Below, one piece after another: positions 62,115 to 64,000 of a stretch of DNA of 64,000 bases. Origin of the DNA: Nevskia sp. (GTDB lineage: Bacteria; Pseudomonadota; Gammaproteobacteria; Nevskiales; Nevskiaceae); contig JARLJS010000134.1 in assembly GCA_031291075.1 (NCBI GenBank), positions 32,625 through 96,624 on the forward strand, read 5' to 3'. Each line of letters opens with the position of its first letter. Position 1 is the first letter of the stretch. Under the pieces are notes generated by a model. It did not search any database. It was given only the letters and a program-made list of their open reading frames with translations, and was not told the DNA's origin. The position numbers and the translations under genes were made by a program.

Positions 62115-63604
62115 TGAATAAGAACGTACTGCTCATGGTGGACGTCGTCTCCAACGAGAAGGGCGTCGACCCGGAAATCATCTTCGATGCGCTCGAAGCC
62201 GCCCTGGCATCCGCCAGCAAGGAGCACTACGGCGCCGACTGGGACATCCGCGTCTCCATCGACCGCGAGACGGGCGACTACGAGACCTTCCGCCGCTGGA
62301 CCGTGATGGACGACGAGGACGAGAACTTCGAGAGCCCGGCGCGGCAGACCCTGCTGGCGCGCGCGCTCGAGACCGACCCCAACGCCAAGCCGGGCGACGT
62401 GCGCGAGGAGCCGCTGCCGTCAATCGAATTCGGCCGCATCGGCGCCCAGAAGGCCAAGCAGGTGATTTTCCAGCGCGTGCGCGACGCCGAGCGCGCGCGG
62501 GTGGTGGAAGCCTACCAGGACCGCGTGGGCGAGTTGATGACCGGCCTGGTGAAGCGCATCGAGCGCGGCGCCGTGATCGTCGATCTGGGCGGCACCACCG
62601 AAGCCATCATCCCGCGCGAGCACGTGATCCCGCGCGAGCCGGTGCGCCCGGGCGACCGCGTGCGCGGCTACCTGTACGAGGTCAGCCCGCAGACGCGCGG
62701 CCCGCAGCTGTTCCTGTCGCGCACCGCGCCCAAGTTCCTGATCGAGCTGTTCAAGCTGGAAGTGCCGGAAATCGCCCAGGGCCTGATCGAGATCAAGGGT
62801 GCGGCACGCGATCCGGGCTTGCGCGCCAAGATCGCCGTGCAGGCGAAGGACAAGCGCATCGATCCGGTCGGCGCCTGCGTCGGTATGCGCGGCTCGCGCG
62901 TGCAGAGCGTCTCCAACGAACTGGCCGGCGAGCGCATCGACATCGTGCCCTGGGACGACAACGTCGCCCAGTTCGTGATCAACGCAATGGCTCCGGCCGA
63001 GGTCGAATCGATCATCGTCGATGAGGAGGCGCACGCCATGTCGATCGCGGTGGCCGAGGACAAGCTGGCGCAGGCGATCGGCCGCGGCGGCCAGAACGTG
63101 CGGCTGGCCTCCGAGCTGACCGGCTGGGTCCTCAACGTGATGACCGCCGCCGAGGCGGAGTCCAAGAAGGAGCAGGAGAACCAGTCCCTGCAGCAGATGT
63201 TCATGGACAATCTCGACGTCGACGTCGACATCGCCAACATCCTGGTGCAGGAAGGCTTCGAGTCGATCGAAGCCATCGCCTACGTGCCGGACGAGGAGCT
63301 GCTGGGCATCGCCGAGTTCGACGAGCAGGTGGTCAACGAGCTGCGCACCCGCGCCCGCGACGTGCTGCTGAACAAGGAGTTGGCCAAGGCCGAGGCTGCC
63401 GCCTCGGTAAAGCCGGCTGACGACCTGTTGGGCGTGCCGGGCGTGGACGAGGACCTGGCCTACAAGCTGGCCGGTGCCGGCGTGGTCACGGCCACCGACC
63501 TGGCCGACCTCGCGACCGACGAATTGGTGGAAAAAGTGCCGATGGACGAAGCCCGTGCCGCGCAATTGATCATGAGCGCGCGCGGCCTGAACGAGCAGGC
63601 CTGA
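62114..63604 (+). CDS. nusA: Transcription termination/antitermination factor NusA
   Basis: 496 residues from ATG 62114. N-terminal RNAP-binding domain (about 1-125), S1 domain (about 132-200: GLVKRIERGAVIVDLGGTTEAIIPREHVIP), KH1 and KH2 (about 205-345: KDKRIDPVGACVGMRGSRVQSV, DKLAQAIGRGGQNVRLASELTG), and two C-terminal acidic-repeat modules (about 365-425 and 435-496), the gammaproteobacterial arrangement. Role: binds RNA polymerase and nascent RNA, controlling pausing, termination and antitermination. Confidence 0.97.
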   Translation: MNKNVLLMVDVVSNEKGVDPEIIFDALEAALASASKEHYGADWDIRVSIDRETGDYETFRRWTVMDDEDENFESPARQTLLARALETDPNAKPGDVREEPLPSIEFGRIGAQKAKQVIFQRVRDAERARVVEAYQDRVGELMTGLVKRIERGAVIVDLGGTTEAIIPREHVIPREPVRPGDRVRGYLYEVSPQTRGPQLFLSRTAPKFLIELFKLEVPEIAQGLIEIKGAARDPGLRAKIAVQAKDKRIDPVGACVGMRGSRVQSVSNELAGERIDIVPWDDNVAQFVINAMAPAEVESIIVDEEAHAMSIAVAEDKLAQAIGRGGQNVRLASELTGWVLNVMTAAEAESKKEQENQSLQQMFMDNLDVDVDIANILVQEGFESIEAIAYVPDEELLGIAEFDEQVVNELRTRARDVLLNKELAKAEAAASVKPADDLLGVPGVDEDLAYKLAGAGVVTATDLADLATDELVEKVPMDEARAAQLIMSARGLNEQA

Positions 63605-63620
63605 TGGCGGAGCGCAAGCG

Positions 63621-64000
63621 ATGAGTACCCTGACTGTATCCGATCTCGCCACCGAGCTGCACAAGCCGGTGCCGGAGATGCTGGCCCAGCTCAAAGAGGC
63701 CGGCGTCGCCGTCGACAACGAGAAATCGCCGATCAGCCCGGCCGACAAGATGGCGCTGCTGACCCATCTGCAGAAGACCACCCGTGCCGGCGGCACGCTC
63801 GGGGGCGGTTCCAGCCGCATCACGCTCAAGCGCAAGGAAACCACCGAGCTGAAGCTCGGCGGGGCCCGCGGCGCGGCCGCCAAGACCGTCAGCATCGAGG
63901 TACGCAAGAAGCGCACCTACGTCAAGAGTGATGTGCTGGGCGAGACCGGCCACGGCGCCGGTGCGGACGGCGACGCCGCCGCCGCGGCTGCCGCGGCCGA
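63621..64000 (+). CDS. infB: Translation initiation factor IF-2 (N-terminal part, cut by window)
   Basis: Partial: 126 codons from ATG 63621 to the window end. The N-terminal IF-2N domain is visible (VSDLATELHKPVPEMLAQLKE, SPADKMALLTHL) and then the IF2-associated segment (SRITLKRKETTELKLGG, SIEVRKKRTYVK). An Ala-rich linker begins at the edge. It follows nusA by 16 bases, the expected operon order. IF-2 is the GTPase that brings fMet-tRNA to the ribosome, and the cognate tRNA is encoded at the head of the operon. Confidence 0.95.
   Translation, partial: MSTLTVSDLATELHKPVPEMLAQLKEAGVAVDNEKSPISPADKMALLTHLQKTTRAGGTLGGGSSRITLKRKETTELKLGGARGAAAKTVSIEVRKKRTYVKSDVLGETGHGAGADGDAAAAAAAA

Overview
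The window looks like a GC-rich gammaproteobacterial chromosome segment. Its right edge carries an initiator tRNA followed by rimP, nusA and the start of infB, the classic metY-nusA-infB order of Gammaproteobacteria. NusA has the two C-terminal acidic-repeat modules usual in that class. I cannot fix the order or genus by eye.

Positions 1-19100 form the left half of an exopolysaccharide (EPS)/cell-surface locus. It contains an exosortase substrate (183-1127); a minus-strand operon of a family-4 glycosyltransferase, an AsnB-type amidotransferase and a family-9 glycosyltransferase; a secreted beta-helix protein; a family-2 glycosyltransferase; a Wzx-type flippase; a methyltransferase; a Wzy-like polymerase with a WcaF-like acetyltransferase and another family-4 transferase; a WaaE-like family-2 transferase; an exosortase fused to EpsI; and a WecA/MraY-like phosphoglycosyltransferase with a long C-terminal extension. 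A PrsT-like TPR lipoprotein (19161), a second exosortase substrate (21855) and a PstS-like secreted protein (22751) follow, closed by a strong terminator at 24316.

Positions 24433-29502 hold three tandem paralogues, each with N-terminal TPRs and a C-terminal family-9-like glycosyltransferase domain. Next comes the most unusual part, 29770-48527: a two-partner secretion pair (TpsB, then a 3607-residue filamentous-haemagglutinin-type TpsA), a three-part protein joining DUF2341, a LamG-like domain and an ExbB/TolQ proton channel, two different ExbD proteins, a TonB-like protein, a large porin and a periplasmic coiled-coil protein. All are on one strand and closely spaced. They look like an adhesin secretion locus that carries its own proton-motive-force energiser, with candidate glycosyltransferases directly upstream.

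Positions 48548-58794, on the minus strand, hold the other half of the EPS machinery: an exosortase substrate, Wza-type export protein, EpsL-like outer-membrane barrel, Wzc-type co-polymerase, separate tyrosine kinase, TIGR03790-family protein, WbuB-like glycosyltransferase and a GloVer-repeat surface protein. A fourth exosortase substrate (59290) is divergent from this operon. A structured non-coding stretch then separates the surface genes from the metY-rimP-nusA-infB housekeeping operon.

Taken together, the genes suggest a biofilm or envelope island: Wzx/Wzy-dependent polysaccharide, exosortase-sorted proteins with VPxP-type tails, and a giant surface adhesin. Starts were chosen from Shine-Dalgarno (SD) sequences, signal peptides and overlaps. 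Functions are read from recognisable motifs; no database search was possible.
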